Of a stretch of 64,000 bases of DNA, positions 1 to 13,846 are shown piece after piece (the first letter of the stretch is position 1; every line of letters begins with the position of its first letter). The notes under the pieces are model-generated. The model was not told where the DNA came from and did not search any database. It saw only the letters and a list, made by a program, of their open reading frames with translations. The DNA is from Aristolochia californica. Taxonomy: Eukaryota; Streptophyta; Magnoliopsida; Piperales; Aristolochiaceae. The stretch is taken from contig JARWKL010000002.1 of NCBI GenBank assembly GCA_029961685.1, positions 28,426,908-28,490,907 on the forward strand. The letters are read 5' to 3'. Made by a program: the position numbers and the translations under genes.

Positions 1-1939
1 ACGCAGGCATATCCATATTTAAAACATGTTAGGATCAATTAGAAATCGTTTTCTTATAAAATTCCACAAAGCTATTAGGGGTTATACTAGTGGAATTTCA
101 CAAACATGGATAACAAAACTTTGGTGTTCATTTTTAGTGTGAGAAATAATTTTCTTCACTTACATTTATTATAGTTTTCAATGTTTTACATACATAAAAT
201 CTAAAATTTTTATTTGGATGTGATCTTTTTGCCTTATCATTTTGTTTACAAGAAAAATGGGAGAGTGAAAACTTAAGTTCGGATTTGAAAAAAAATTGAA
301 CATCCAAAATGGAAATGCACTAATGCTGAGAGAGGTAATTCAAAAAAGAATTTCTGATTTTTAAGGATTGAAAACTTTTTTAGCTTATTATAAATTAAGT
401 TTTGCAATCATCAGATAAGGGGGGGCGAGGTATTTTTAACTGACTGTTGTCTCCCAAACCAATAGTCATTTCTAACAAAAATTATAGCCGTTACACTATT
501 TTATCGATAAAAAACATTACAATGTTCTATGATTGTTTGGTCTGCTTTTTGTAAATAGGCAAAAAGTGGGTTGTTTGGCTCTAGTAAATATCCCACCGCA
601 TGTTAACTTGAGAATTTAATTTTTTCTACTCCTTGAAATTATTGGATCATTAGGTCATTTGCATCTTCAACATGTTTCAGGCATGCATATCCATATTAAT
701 AACATGTTAGGAGCAATTAGTAATATCTTTCTTATAAAATTCCTCCAAGCTATTAGGGGTTGTACAAGTAGAATTTCCCAAACATAGATAACAAAACTTT
801 GGTGTTCATTTTTAGTGCGTGATATAATTTTCTTCATTTACATTTATTATAGTTTTTTATTTTTTGCACATATAAACTCTAAAATTTTCATATCGTTGAT
901 CTATTTGCCTTTTCTTTTTGTTTACGAGAAAAATGGGAGAGTGAAAACTCAAGTTTGGATTTGAAAAAAAATTGAACATCAAAAATGGAAATGCACAAAT
1001 GCTGTGAGAGATAATTTCAAAAAGTATCTGAGATTTTTAAGCATTGTAAACTCTTTTAGTTTTTTATATATTAGGTTTTTCTATCATCGGAACAGGGGGG
1101 CGAGGCATTTTTAACTGAGTGTTGACTCCCAAACCATAAGTCATTTCGAACAAACATTATACCTATTATACATAGTGAATCGACTAAAACATTTACGATG
1201 AGCTATGTTTGTTAGGTAGCTTTATGTATATAGGAAAAAAGTGGGTTGTTTGGCTCTGGTAAATATCCCACAGCACGTTAACTTGAGAATTTAATTTTTT
1301 CTACCCTTTGAAATTTTTGGATAATTAGGTCATTTGCATCTTCAACATGTTTCAGGCATGCATATCCATATTGAAAACATGTTAGGATCAATTAGAAATC
1401 TCTTTCTTATAAAATTCCACCAAGCTATTAGGGGTTGTACTAGTGGAATTTCCCAAACATGGATAACAAAACTTTGGTGTTCATTTTTAGTGCGAGATAT
1501 AATTTTCTTCACTTACATTTGTTATATTTTTCAATTTTTTGAAAACATATACTCTAAAATTTATATTTTTTTGTTTTCTATTTGCCTTATCTTTTTGTTT
1601 ACGAGAAAAATAGAAGAATGAAAACACAGGTTCGAATTGTAAAAAAAATTGAACATCCAAAATGGAAATTCAGAAATGCTCAGAGAGATAATTCCAAAAA
1701 GTATCTATGATTTTTAAGGATTGTAAACTCTTTTAGTCTTTTATATATTAGGTTTTGCAATCTTCGAAAAAGGGGGGACGAGGCATTCTCGACTAAGTGT
1801 TGTGTCCTAAACCAAAAGTCATTTCTAACAAAAATTATAGCTGTTACATAATTTAATTGATCAAAACATTTACGATGATCTATGATTGTTAGGTTCGGTT
1901 TTTGTGAATAGGAAAAAAGTAGGTTGTTTAGCTCTGGTA

Positions 1940-1985
1940 AATATCCCACCGCACGTTAACTTGAGAATTTAAAAGAAGTTAGGAT
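1940..1985 (+). repeat. Deletion junction in a long monomer
   Basis: After CTTGAGAATTTAA the sequence jumps to AAGAAGTTAGGATCAATT. The usual CTACTCCTTG, GGATCATTAGGTC, both AACATGTT palindromes and GCATGC are missing. The interval from anchor 1379 to the equivalent point at 1976 is 597 bp instead of about 675, so roughly 78 bp are lost. Confidence 0.85.
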
Positions 1986-2211
1986 CAATTAAAAATCTCT
2001 TTCTTTTAAAATTTCATCGAGCTATTAGGGGTTGTAATAGAGGAATTTCGTAAACATGGATAACAAAACTTTGGTGTTCATTTTTAGTGAGTGAAATAAT
2101 TTTCTTCACTTAATTATAATTTTCAATTTTTTGCATACATAAATTCTAAAATTTTCATTTTGTTGTGATCTATTTGCTTTATCTTTTTATTTATGAGAAA
2201 AATGGGATAGT

Positions 2212-2236
2212 GAAAACTCATGTTAAGGATTGTAAA
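2212..2236 (+). repeat. Deletion junction in a long monomer
   Basis: AAAACTCATGTT runs straight into AAGGATTGTAAAC. The GGATTTGAAAAAAA tract, the TTGAACATCC motif and the GAGAGATAATTCC motif between them are missing. The interval 1976 to 2566 is 590 bp, a loss of about 85-90 bp. The join lies in short T-rich homology. Confidence 0.8.
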
Positions 2237-3635
2237 CACTTTTAGTTTTTAATTTATTAGGTTTGTCAATCATCGGAAAAGGGAGGGCGAGGCATTTTTA
2301 ACAGAGTGTTGACTTCCAAACCACCAGTCATTTCTGACAAAAATTAAAGCCATTACACATTATTAATTGATCAAAAAATTTACGATGATCTATGATTGTT
2401 AGGTCCACTTTTTGTAAAAAGGAAAATAGTGGGTTGTTAGGCTTGCTAAATATCCCAACACACATTAACTTGAGAATTTAATTTTTTCTACTCCTTGAAG
2501 TTTTTTGATCATTAGGTCATTTGCATCTTCAACATGTTTCAAGCATGCATATCCATATTTAAAACTTGTTAGGATCAATTAGAAATCTCTTTCTTATAAA
2601 ATTCCACCAAGCTATTAGGGGTTGTACTAGTGGAATTTCACAAACATGGATAACAAAACTTTGGTGTTCATTTTTTGTGCGTGAAATAAATTTCTTCACT
2701 TACATTTATTATAGTTTTCAATTTTTTGCATACTTAAACTCTAAAATTTTCATTTTTTTGTGATCTATTTGCCTTATTTTTTTGTTTATGAGAAAATTGG
2801 GAGAGTAAAAACTCATGTTTGGATTTTTTAAAAAAAATGAACATCCAAAATGGAAATGCACAGATGATGAGAGAGATAATTTCAAAAAGTATCAGTGATT
2901 TTTATGGATTGTAAACTCTTTTATTTTTTAATATATTAGGTTTTGCAATCATCAAAAAAAGGGGGGCGAGGCATTTTTAACTAAGTGTTGACTCCCAAAC
3001 CATCAATCATTTCTAAAAACAATTATAGCTATTACACATCATTGATCGATCAAAATATTTACGATGATGTATGATTGTTTGGTCCGCTTTTTCCAAATAG
3101 GCAAAAAGTGGGTTGTTTGGCTTTGGTAAATCTCCCACCGCACGTTAACTTGAGAATTTAATTTTTTCTATTCCTTCTAATTTTTGGATCATTAGGTCAT
3201 TTGCATCTTCACCATGTTTTAGGCATGCATATCCATTTTTAAAACATGTTAGGATCAATTAGAAATCTCTTTCTTATAAAATTCCACCAACCTCTTACAG
3301 GTAGTAGTAGTGGAATTTCCCAAACATAGATAACAAAACTGTGTTCATGTCTAGTGCATGAACTAATTTTCTGCACTTACATTTGTAATAGTTTTAAAGT
3401 TTTTGCATAAATAAATTCTAAAAGTTTAATTTTGTTGTGGTCTATTTGCCTTATATTTTTGTTTATGATAAAAATGGGATAGTGAAAACTCATATTTGAA
3501 TTTGAAAAAAAATTGAACATCCAAAATTGAAATGCACAAATGCTGAGAGAGATTATTCAAAAAATAAGCAGTGATTTTTAAGGATTTTATATTCTTTAAT
3601 TTTTTTATATATTAGGTTTTGCAATCATCGAAAAA

Positions 3636-3660
3636 GGGGGGGGGGGGGGGGGGGGGGGGG
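3636..3660 (+). repeat. Poly-G tract, 25 G
   Basis: An uninterrupted run of 25 G follows AATCATCGAAAAA in the long-monomer module and is followed by TGAGGC. The same site in most other long monomers holds only 5-7 G, so length varies strongly. The tract could form a G-quadruplex. Its exact length is vulnerable to sequencing error. Confidence 0.9.
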
Positions 3661-5000
3661 TGAGGCATTTTCGACTGAGTGTTCACTCCCAAACTATAAG
3701 TCATTTCTAACAAAAAATTTAGCCGTTACACATCACTAATTGATCAAAACATTTACAATGATCTATAATTGTTAGGTGCAGTTTTTGTATATCAACAAAA
3801 AATGTGTTGTTTGGCTCTGGTAAATATCCCACCGCACGTTAACTTGAGAATTTATTTTTTTCTACTAATTGAAATTTTTGGATCATTAGGTCATTTGCAT
3901 CTTCAACATGTTTCACGCATGCATATCCAAGTTTTAAACATGCTAGGATCTATTAGAAATCTCTTTCTTATAAAATCCAACCAAGTTATTAGGGGTTGTA
4001 CTATTGGAATTTACCAAACATGGATAACAAAACTTTGGTGTTCATTTTTAGTGCGTGAAATAATTTTCTTCACTTACATTTATTCTAGTTTTCTATTTTT
4101 TGAATACAAAAACTCTAAAATTTTCAATTCGTTGTGATCTATTTGCCTTATCTTTTTGTTTAAGAGAAAAATGGGAAAGTGAAAACTCATGTTTGCATTT
4201 GAAAAAAGAACATCCAAAATGGGAATGCACAAATGCTGAGAGGGATAATTCCAAAAATTAGCTATGATTTTTAAGGATTGTAAACTCTTTTAATTTTTTA
4301 TATATTAGGTTTTCCAATCATCAGAAAAGGGGGGGCGAGGCTTTTTCAAATGAGTGTTGACTCCCAAACCATAAGTCATTTCTAAAAAAAATTGTAGCCG
4401 TTACACATCATTAATCGATCAAAACATTTACAATGATCTATGATGTTAGGTCCGATTTTTGTATATTGGCAAAAAGTGTGTTGTTTGGCTCTGGTAAATA
4501 TCCCACCGCACCTTAACTTGAGAACTTAATTTTTTTTACTCGAAAATTTTGAATCATTAAGTCATTTGCATCTTCAACATGTTTCACACAAGCATATCCA
4601 TATTTAAAACGTGTTAGGTTCAATTAGAAATATCTTTCTTATAAAATTCCGCAAAACTATTAGGGGTTGTACGAGTGGAATTTCACAAACATGGATAACA
4701 AAACTTTGGTGTTCATTTTTTGTGCATGAAATATTTTTCTTCACTTACATTTATTATAGTTTTCAATGTTTTACATACATAAAATCTAAAATTTTCATTT
4801 GGTTCTGATCTATTTGCCCTTTCATTTTGTTTACGAGAAAAATGGGAAAGTGAAAACTCAAGTTCGGATTTGAAAAAAAATTGAACATCCAAAATGGAAA
4901 TGCTCTAATGCTGTGCAAGATAATTCCAAAAAGAATCTGTGATTTTTACGGATAGTAAACTCTTTTAGTTTTTTAAATTAAGTTTTGCATTCATCGGAAA

Positions 5001-5020
5001 GGGGGGGGGGGGGGGGGGGG
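5001..5020 (+). repeat. Poly-G tract, 20 G
   Basis: Twenty G follow TCATCGGAAA and precede TGTGGTGAGG. This is the copy-1 counterpart of the 22-G run at 7926-7947. The two-base difference accounts for the whole length difference between the two duplicated segments. Confidence 0.9.
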
Positions 5021-5281
5021 TGTGGTGAGGTATGTTTAACTGAGTGTTGTCTCCCAAACCAAAAGTCATTTCAAACAAAAATTATAGCCGTTACACTATT
5101 TAATTGATCAAAACATTTACAATGATCTATGTATTTTTTGTCTGTGGGTTGTTGGGCTCTTGTAAATATCCCACCGCACGTTAACTTGTTAATTTAATTT
5201 TTTCTTCTCCTTGAAATTATTGGATCATTAGGTCATTTGCATCTACAACATGTTTCAAGCATGCCTATCCTTATTTATAAC

Positions 5282-6189
5282 ATGTTAGGAGCAATTAGTA
5301 ATCTCTTTCTTATAAAATTCATCAAGCTATTAGGGGTTGTACAAGTAGAATTTCCAAAACATGGATAACAAAACTTTAGTGTTCATTTTTAGTGCGTGAA
5401 ATAATTTTCTTCATTTACATTTATTAAAGTTTTTTATTTTCTACATACATAAATTCTAAAATTTTCATATCGTTGTGATCTATTTGCCTTATCTTTTTGT
5501 TTACGAGAAAAAAATGGGAGAGTGAAAACTCAAGTTTGGATTGTAAAAAAAAATTGAACCTCAAAAATGGAAATTCAGAAATGCTTAGAGAGATAATTCC
5601 AAAACGTATCTGTGATTTTTAGTGAGAGAAAAAATTTTCTTCACTTACATTCATTATAGTTTTCATTTTTTTGAATACATATACTCTAAAATTTACATTT
5701 TGTTGTGTTCAATTTGCCTTATCTTTTTGTTTACGAGAAAAATGGAAGAGTGAAAACACAAGTTTGGATTGTAAAAAAACTTTAACATCCAAAATGGAAA
5801 TTCAGAAATGCTTAGTGAGATAATTCCAAAAAGTATCTGTGATTTTTAAGGATTGTAAACTCTTTTAGTTTTTTATATATAAGGTTTTGCAATCATCGGA
5901 AAAGGGGGGGGGGAGGCATTTTTAACTGAGTGTTGTTTACCAAACAGAAAGTCATTTCTAACCAAAATTATAGCCGTTACACAATTAAATCGATCAAAAC
6001 ATTTTTGATGATCTATGATTGTTAGGTCCGCTTTTTGTGAATAGGCAAAAAGTGGGTAGTTTGGTTCTGGTCAATATCCCACCGCCCATTAACTTGAGAA
6101 TTTAATTTTTTCAACTCCTTGAAATTTTTGGATCATTAGGTCATATGATTTTTCAACATGTTTCACACATGCATATCCATATTTAAAAC
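5282..6189 (+). repeat. Chimeric 908 bp long monomer
   Basis: The interval between anchors is 908 bp instead of about 673. At 5615-5622 the text CTGTGATTTTTAG, which should continue AAGGATTG, goes on as TGAGAGAAAAAATTTTCTTC. This restarts the monomer at its TTTTTAGTGCGTGAAAT position. About 235 bp of the middle of the monomer are therefore present twice (about 5384-5616 and 5617-5850). The join uses TTTTTAG/TTTTTAA similarity, as expected for unequal exchange. A 10-G run lies at 5904-5913. Confidence 0.85.
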
Positions 6190-7925
6190 ATGTTAGGATC
6201 AATTAGAAATCTCTTTGTGATAAAATTCCACCAAGCTATTAGGGGTTGTGCTAGTGAAATTTCCCAAACTATGATAAAGAAACTTTGGTGTTCATTTTTA
6301 ATGCGAGAAATAATTTTCTTCACTTACATTTATCATAGTTTTCAATTTTTTGCATATATAAACTCTAAAATTTACATTTTTTTGTGATCTATTTGTCTTA
6401 TGTTTTTGTTTACAAGAAAAATGGGAAAGTGAAAACTCAAGCTTAGATTTGAAAAAAATTGAAACATCCAAAATGGAAATGCACAAATGCTAAGAGAAAT
6501 AATTCGAAATAGTATCAGTGATTTTTAAGGATTGTAAACTCTTTTTGTTTTTTATATGTTAGGTTTTGCAATCATCAGACAACGGGGGCAAGGCATTTTT
6601 AACAGAGTGTTGACTCCCAAACCATTAGTCATTTCTAACAAAAATTATAGCCGTTACACAGTATTAATCGATCAAAATATTTATAATGATCCATGATTGT
6701 TAGGTCCGCTTTTTTTAAATAGGCAAAAACTAGGTTGTTAGGCTCTTGTAAATATCCCAAGGCTCGTTAACTTGAGAATTTAATTTTTTCTACTCGAAAT
6801 TTTTGGATCATTAGGTCATTTGCATCTTCAACATGTTTCAAGCATGCATATCCATATTTAAAACTTGTTAGGAGTAATTAGAAATCTCTTTCTTATAAAA
6901 TCCAACCAAGTTATTAGGGGTTGTACTATTGGAATTTACCAAACATGGATAACAAAACTTTGGTGTTCATTTTTAGTGCGTGAAATAATTTTCTTCACTT
7001 ACATTTATTCTAGTTTTCTATTTTTTGAATACAAAAACTCTAAAATTTTCAATTCGTTGTGATCTATTTGCCTTATCTTTTTGTTTAAGAGAAAAATGGG
7101 AAAGTGAAAACTCATGTTTGCATTTGAAAAAAGAACATCCAAAATGGGAATGCACAAATGCTGAGAGGGATAATTCCAAAAATTAGCTATGATTTTTAAG
7201 GATTGTAAACTCTTTTAATTTTTTATATATTAGGTTTTCCAATCATCAGAAAAGGGGGGGCGAGGCTTTTTCAAATGAGTGTTGACTCCCAAACCATAAG
7301 TCATTTCTAAAAAAAATTGTAGCCGTTACACATCATTAATCGATCAAAACATTTACAATGATCTATGATGTTAGGTCCGATTTTTGTATATTGGCAAAAA
7401 GTGTGTTGTTTGGCTCTGGTAAATATCCCACCGCACCTTAACTTGAGAACTTAATTTTTTTTACTCGAAAATTTTGAATCATTAAGTCATTTGCATCTTC
7501 AACATGTTTCACACAAGCATATCCATATTTAAAACGTGTTAGGTTCAATTAGAAATATCTTTCTTATAAAATTCCGCAAAACTATTAGGGGTTGTACGAG
7601 TGGAATTTCACAAACATGGATAACAAAACTTTGGTGTTCATTTTTTGTGCATGAAATATTTTTCTTCACTTACATTTATTATAGTTTTCAATGTTTTACA
7701 TACATAAAATCTAAAATTTTCATTTGGTTCTGATCTATTTGCCCTTTCATTTTGTTTACGAGAAAAATGGGAAAGTGAAAACTCAAGTTCGGATTTGAAA
7801 AAAAATTGAACATCCAAAATGGAAATGCTCTAATGCTGTGCAAGATAATTCCAAAAAGAATCTGTGATTTTTACGGATAGTAAACTCTTTTAGTTTTTTA
7901 AATTAAGTTTTGCATTCATCGGAAA

Positions 7926-7947
7926 GGGGGGGGGGGGGGGGGGGGGG
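7926..7947 (+). repeat. Poly-G tract, 22 G
   Basis: This is the copy-2 counterpart of 5001-5020, with two more G. It is the only difference I found between the two ~2.93 kb copies, which is what slippage at a homopolymer would give after duplication. Confidence 0.9.
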
Positions 7948-8208
7948 TGTGGTGAGGTATGTTTAACTGAGTGTTGTCTCCCAAACCAAAAGTCATTTCA
8001 AACAAAAATTATAGCCGTTACACTATTTAATTGATCAAAACATTTACAATGATCTATGTATTTTTTGTCTGTGGGTTGTTGGGCTCTTGTAAATATCCCA
8101 CCGCACGTTAACTTGTTAATTTAATTTTTTCTTCTCCTTGAAATTATTGGATCATTAGGTCATTTGCATCTACAACATGTTTCAAGCATGCCTATCCTTA
8201 TTTATAAC

Positions 8209-9116
8209 ATGTTAGGAGCAATTAGTAATCTCTTTCTTATAAAATTCATCAAGCTATTAGGGGTTGTACAAGTAGAATTTCCAAAACATGGATAACAAAA
8301 CTTTAGTGTTCATTTTTAGTGCGTGAAATAATTTTCTTCATTTACATTTATTAAAGTTTTTTATTTTCTACATACATAAATTCTAAAATTTTCATATCGT
8401 TGTGATCTATTTGCCTTATCTTTTTGTTTACGAGAAAAAAATGGGAGAGTGAAAACTCAAGTTTGGATTGTAAAAAAAAATTGAACCTCAAAAATGGAAA
8501 TTCAGAAATGCTTAGAGAGATAATTCCAAAACGTATCTGTGATTTTTAGTGAGAGAAAAAATTTTCTTCACTTACATTCATTATAGTTTTCATTTTTTTG
8601 AATACATATACTCTAAAATTTACATTTTGTTGTGTTCAATTTGCCTTATCTTTTTGTTTACGAGAAAAATGGAAGAGTGAAAACACAAGTTTGGATTGTA
8701 AAAAAACTTTAACATCCAAAATGGAAATTCAGAAATGCTTAGTGAGATAATTCCAAAAAGTATCTGTGATTTTTAAGGATTGTAAACTCTTTTAGTTTTT
8801 TATATATAAGGTTTTGCAATCATCGGAAAAGGGGGGGGGGAGGCATTTTTAACTGAGTGTTGTTTACCAAACAGAAAGTCATTTCTAACCAAAATTATAG
8901 CCGTTACACAATTAAATCGATCAAAACATTTTTGATGATCTATGATTGTTAGGTCCGCTTTTTGTGAATAGGCAAAAAGTGGGTAGTTTGGTTCTGGTCA
9001 ATATCCCACCGCCCATTAACTTGAGAATTTAATTTTTTCAACTCCTTGAAATTTTTGGATCATTAGGTCATATGATTTTTCAACATGTTTCACACATGCA
9101 TATCCATATTTAAAAC
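8209..9116 (+). repeat. Chimeric 908 bp long monomer, duplicate
   Basis: This is the same 908 bp chimera as at 5282-6189, carried along by the 2.93 kb duplication; the restart junction is at 8542-8549. Its presence in both copies shows that the chimera formed first and was then duplicated. Confidence 0.85.
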
Positions 9117-10858
9117 ATGTTAGGATCAATTAGAAATCTCTTTGTGATAAAATTCCACCAAGCTATTAGGGGTTGTGCTAGTGAAATTTCCCAAACTATG
9201 ATAAAGAAACTTTGGTGTTCATTTTTAATGCGAGAAATAATTTTCTTCACTTACATTTATCATAGTTTTCAATTTTTTGCATATATAAACTCTAAAATTT
9301 ACATTTTTTTGTGATCTATTTGTCTTATGTTTTTGTTTACAAGAAAAATGGGAAAGTGAAAACTCAAGCTTAGATTTGAAAAAAATTGAAACATCCAAAA
9401 TGGAAATGCACAAATGCTAAGAGAAATAATTCGAAATAGTATCAGTGATTTTTAAGGATTGTAAACTCTTTTTGTTTTTTATATGTTAGGTTTTGCAATC
9501 ATCAGACAACGGGGGCAAGGCATTTTTAACAGAGTGTTGACTCCCAAACCATTAGTCATTTCTAACAAAAATTATAGCCGTTACACAGTATTAATCGATC
9601 AAAATATTTATAATGATCCATGATTGTTAGGTCCGCTTTTTTTAAATAGGCAAAAACTAGGTTGTTAGGCTCTTGTAAATATCCCAAGGCTCGTTAACTT
9701 GAGAATTTAATTTTTTCTACTCGAAATTTTTGGATCATTAGGTCATTTGCATCTTCAACATGTTTCAAGCATGCATATCCATATTTAAAACTTGTTAGGA
9801 GTAATTAGAAATCTCTTTCTTATAAAACTCCACCAAGCTATTAGGGGTTGTACTATTGGAATTTCCCAAACATGGTTAACAAAACTTTGGTGTTCATTTT
9901 TAGTGCGTGAAATAATTTTCTTCACATACATTTATAATAGTTTTCAATTTTTTGCATACATGAACTCTAAAATTTTCTTTTTTTTTGTGCTCTATTTGCC
10001 TTATCTATTTGTTTACGAGAATAAAGGGAGAGTAAAAACTCATGTTTGGATTTTTTTGAAAAATTGAACATCCAAAATGGAAATGCGCAAATGCAGAGAG
10101 AGATAATTCCAAAAAGTATCAGTGATTTTTATGGATTGTAAACTCTTTTAGTTTTTTATATATTAGGTTTTGCCAGCTTCAGAAAAGGGGGACGAGGCAT
10201 TTTCTACAGAGTGATGTGTCCTAAACACAAAGTCATTTCTAACAAAAATTATAGCCGTTACACAATTTAATTGATCAAAACATTTTACGATATGATGTTT
10301 GATTGTTAGGTCTGCTTTTTGTGAATAGGCAAAAAGAAGGTTGTTTGGCTCTGGTAAATATCCCACCGCACGTTAACTTGAGAATTTAATTTTTTCAACT
10401 CCTTCAAAATTTTGGATCATTAGGTTATTTGCATCATCAACATGTTTCAAGCATGCTTATCCATATTTAAAACATGTTAGGATCAATTAGAAATCTCTTT
10501 CTTATAAAATTCCACCAAGCTACAAGGGGTTGTAATAGTGGAATTTCGCAAACATGGATACCAAAACTTTGGTGTTCTTTTTTAGTGAGTGAAATAATTT
10601 TCTTCACTTAAATTTATTATAGTTTTCAATTTTTTTCATACATCAATTCTAATATTTTCAATTTGTAGTGCTCTAATTGCCTTATCTTTTACTTAGGAGA
10701 AAAATGGGATAGTGAAAAATCCTGTTTGGATTTGAAAAATAATTTAACATCCCAAATATAAATGAACAAATGCTGAGAGTGAAAGTTTAAAAAAGTGTTT
10801 GTGATTTTAATTTCTTTTAGTTTTTAATATATTAGGTTTTGCAATCATCCGAATACAA

Positions 10859-10872
10859 GGGGGGGGGGGGGG
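10859..10872 (+). repeat. Poly-G tract, 14 G
   Basis: Fourteen G follow CATCCGAATACAA within the module of the monomer anchored at 10474. This is an intermediate length between the common 5-7 G and the long 20-33 G runs. Confidence 0.85.
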
Positions 10873-13846
10873 AAGCATTTTTAACACGGTGTTGACTCCC
10901 AAACCATTAGTGTTTTCTAAAAACAATTATAGCCATTACACATTATTAATCAACAAACACATTTACGATGATCCATGATTGTTAGGTCTGCTTTTTATAA
11001 TTAGGCACAAACTGGGTTGTTAGGCTCTTGTAAATATCCCAAGGCACGTTAACTTGAGAATTTAATTTTTTCTACTCCTTGAAAATTTTGGATCATTAGG
11101 TCATTTGCATCTTCAACATATTTCAGGCATGATTATCCATATTTAAAACATGTTAGGATCAATTAAAAATCTTTTTTTTTTAAATTCCACCAAGCTATTA
11201 GGAGTTGTAATAGTGGAATTTCGCAAATATGGATAACAAAACTTTGGTGTTCATTTTTAGTGAGTGAAATAATTTTCTTCACTTAAATTTAGTATAGTTT
11301 TAACCTTTTTACAGACATAAACTCTATAATTTTCATTTTGGTGTGATCTATTTGCCTTATGTTTTTGTTAACAAGAAAAATGGGAGAGTGAAAAGTCATG
11401 TTTGGATTTGAAAAAAAATTGAACGTCCAAAATGGAAATGTACAAATGCTGAGAGAGATAATTAAAAAAAGTATCTGAGATTTTTAAGGATTGTAAACAC
11501 TTTTAGTTTTTTTATATATTAGGTTTTGCAATCTTCGGAAAACATTGGGTGAGGTTTTTTTAACTGAGTGTTGACTCCCAAACCACCAGTCATTTCTTAA
11601 AAAAATTATGGCCGTTACACATCATTAATCGATTAAACATTTATGATGATGTATGATTGTTAGGTCCGCTTTTTGTAAAAGGCAAAAATTGGGTTGTTTC
11701 GCTATCGTAAATATCCCACCGCACGTTAACTTCAGAATTTAGTTTTTTCTACTCCTTGAAATTTTTGGATCAATAGGTCATTTGCATCTTCAACATGTTT
11801 CAAGCATGCATATCCATATTTAAAACATGTTAGGATCAATTAGAAATCTCTTTCTTATAAAATTCAACGAAGCTATTAGGGATTGTAAAAGTGGAATTTC
11901 CCAAACATGGATAACAAAACTTTGGTGTTCATTTTTAGTATGTGAAATAATTTTCTTCACTTAAATTTATTATAGTTTTCAATTTTTATATGCATAAATT
12001 CTAAAATTTTCATTTTGTTGTGATCTACTTGCCTTATCTTTTTTATTACGAGAAAAATGGTATAGTGAAAACTCATGTTTGGATTAGAAAAAAAATTGAC
12101 CATCCAAAATGGAAATGCACAAATGCAGAGAGTGATCATTCCAAAAAGCATCTGTGATTTTTAAGGATTGTAAACTCTTTTAGTTTCTAATATATTAGGT
12201 TTTGCAATCCTCGAAAAAGGGGGGCGAGGTATTTTTAACAGAGTATTGACTCCCAAACTAGAAGTCATTTCTAACTAAAATTATAGCCATTACACATTAT
12301 TAATCGATCAAAACATTTATAATGATCTATGATTGTTAGGTCCGCTTTTCGTAAATAGGCAAAAACTGCGTACTTAGGCTTTGGTAAATACCCCAATGCA
12401 CGTTAACTTGAGAATTTAATTTTTTCTACTCGAACTTTTTGGATCATTAGGTCATTTGCATCTTCCAAATGTTTCAAGCATGCATATCCATATTTAAATT
12501 TTGTTAGGATCATTTAGAAATCTCTTTCTTATAAAATTCTACCAACCAATTAGGGGTTGTACTAGTGGAATTTCCCAAACATGGAGAACTAAACTTTGGT
12601 GTTCATTTTTAATGCATGAAATAATTTTTTTCACTTACATTTATTATAGTTTTCAATTTTTTGCATACTCAATCTCTAAAATTGTCATTTTGTTGTGATC
12701 TATTTCCCTTATCTTTTGTTTATGAGAAAAATGGGAGAGTAAAAACTCATGTTTGGATTTAAAAAAAAAATTGAAGATCCAAAATCGAAATGTGAAAATG
12801 TTGAGAGAGATAATTCTAAAAACTATCAGTGATTTCTATGGATTGTAAACTCTTTTAATTTTTTATATATTAGGTTTTGTAATCTTTGGAAAAGGGGGGC
12901 AAGGTATTTTCAACGGAGTGTTGTCTCCCAATCCAAAAGTCATTTCTAACAAAAATTATAGCTGTTACACAACTAAATTGATCCAAACATTTACGATGAT
13001 CTATGATTGTTAGGTCCGATTTTTGTGAAGAGGCAAAATGTGGGTTGTTTTGTTCTAGTAAATATCTGTCCACACGTTAACTTGAAAATATAATTTTTTC
13101 TTCTCCTTGAAATTTTTGGATCATTAGGACATTTGCATCTTCGACATGTTTCAGTCATGCATATACATGTTAGGATCAATTAGAAATCTCTTTCTTATAA
13201 AATTCCACCAAGCTATTAGGGGTTGTAGCAGCGGAATTTCCCAAACATGGATAACAAAACTTTGTTATTCATTTTTAGTGCGTGAAATAATTTTCTTCAC
13301 TTACATTTATTATAGTTTTAACCTTTTTACATACATAAACTCTATAATTTTCATTTTTTTATGATCTATTTGCTTTATCTTTTTGTTTACAAGAAAAATG
13401 GGAGAGTGAAAAGTCATGTTTGGATTTGACAAAAAATTGAACATCCAAAATGGAAATGCACAAATGCTAAGAGAGATAATTACAAAAAGTATCTGAGATT
13501 TTTAAGGATTGTAAACACTTTTAGTTTTTTTATATATTAGGTTTTCCAATCTTCGGAAAACATGGGGTGAGGCTTTTTTTACTGTGTTTTGACTCCCAAA
13601 CCATCAGTCATTTCTTACAAAAATTATGGCCATTACACATCATTAATCGATCAAAAAATTTACGGTGATGTATGAATGTTAGGTCCGCTTTTTGTAAAAA
13701 GGCAAAAATTGGGTTGTTTCGCTGTCGTAAATATCCCACCGCACGTTAACTTGAGAATTTAGGTTTTTCTTCTCCTTGAAATTTTTGGATCATTAGGTCA
13801 TTTGCATCTTCAACATGTTTCAGGCATGCATATCCATATTTAAAAC

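Larger units (their letters stand above)
1..3951 (+). repeat. Long monomers before the 2.93 kb duplication
   Basis: This stretch holds six anchors (26, 704, 1379, 1976, 2566, 3246) and the start of the monomer anchored at 3940. The first monomer is cut by the window edge. Two consecutive monomers carry internal deletions, at about 1950-1980 and 2220-2228, so two intervals are only 597 and 590 bp. The short open frames at 1334-1621 and 2566-2763 are monomer sequence, not genes. Confidence 0.9.
3952..6876 (+). repeat. 2925 bp segmental tandem duplication, copy 1
   Basis: Anchors inside are 4611, 5282, 6190 and 6865, plus a chimeric partial monomer. Sequence from 3952 matches sequence from 6877 at an offset of 2925 bp. 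After the poly-G at 5001-5020 the offset becomes 2927, because the second copy has 22 G instead of 20. Elsewhere I saw no difference in the stretches compared. The crossover lies in a 24 bp segment shared by both edges (3952-3975, 6877-6900 and 9804-9827). The bases just upstream differ between 3940-3951 and 6865-6876, which fixes the left edge. Confidence 0.93.
6877..9803 (+). repeat. 2927 bp segmental tandem duplication, copy 2
   Basis: This is the direct tandem copy of 3952-6876, with anchors 7536, 8209, 9117 and 9792. It repeats even the chimeric monomer (junction now at 8542-8549) and the 10-G run (8831-8840). Translations of the matching open frames are identical in both copies, although these are not genes. 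Identity runs to 9827, where TATAAAACTCCACC replaces TATAAAATCCAACC and ordinary monomers resume. The near-identity implies a very recent event or an assembly duplication. Confidence 0.93.

Noticed and set aside
3769..4137. 122-codon open frame on the + strand as a possible gene
   Set aside because: It is ordinary long-monomer sequence read through; equivalent positions in neighbours are broken by stops. It has no recognisable domain, promoter or unique sequence.
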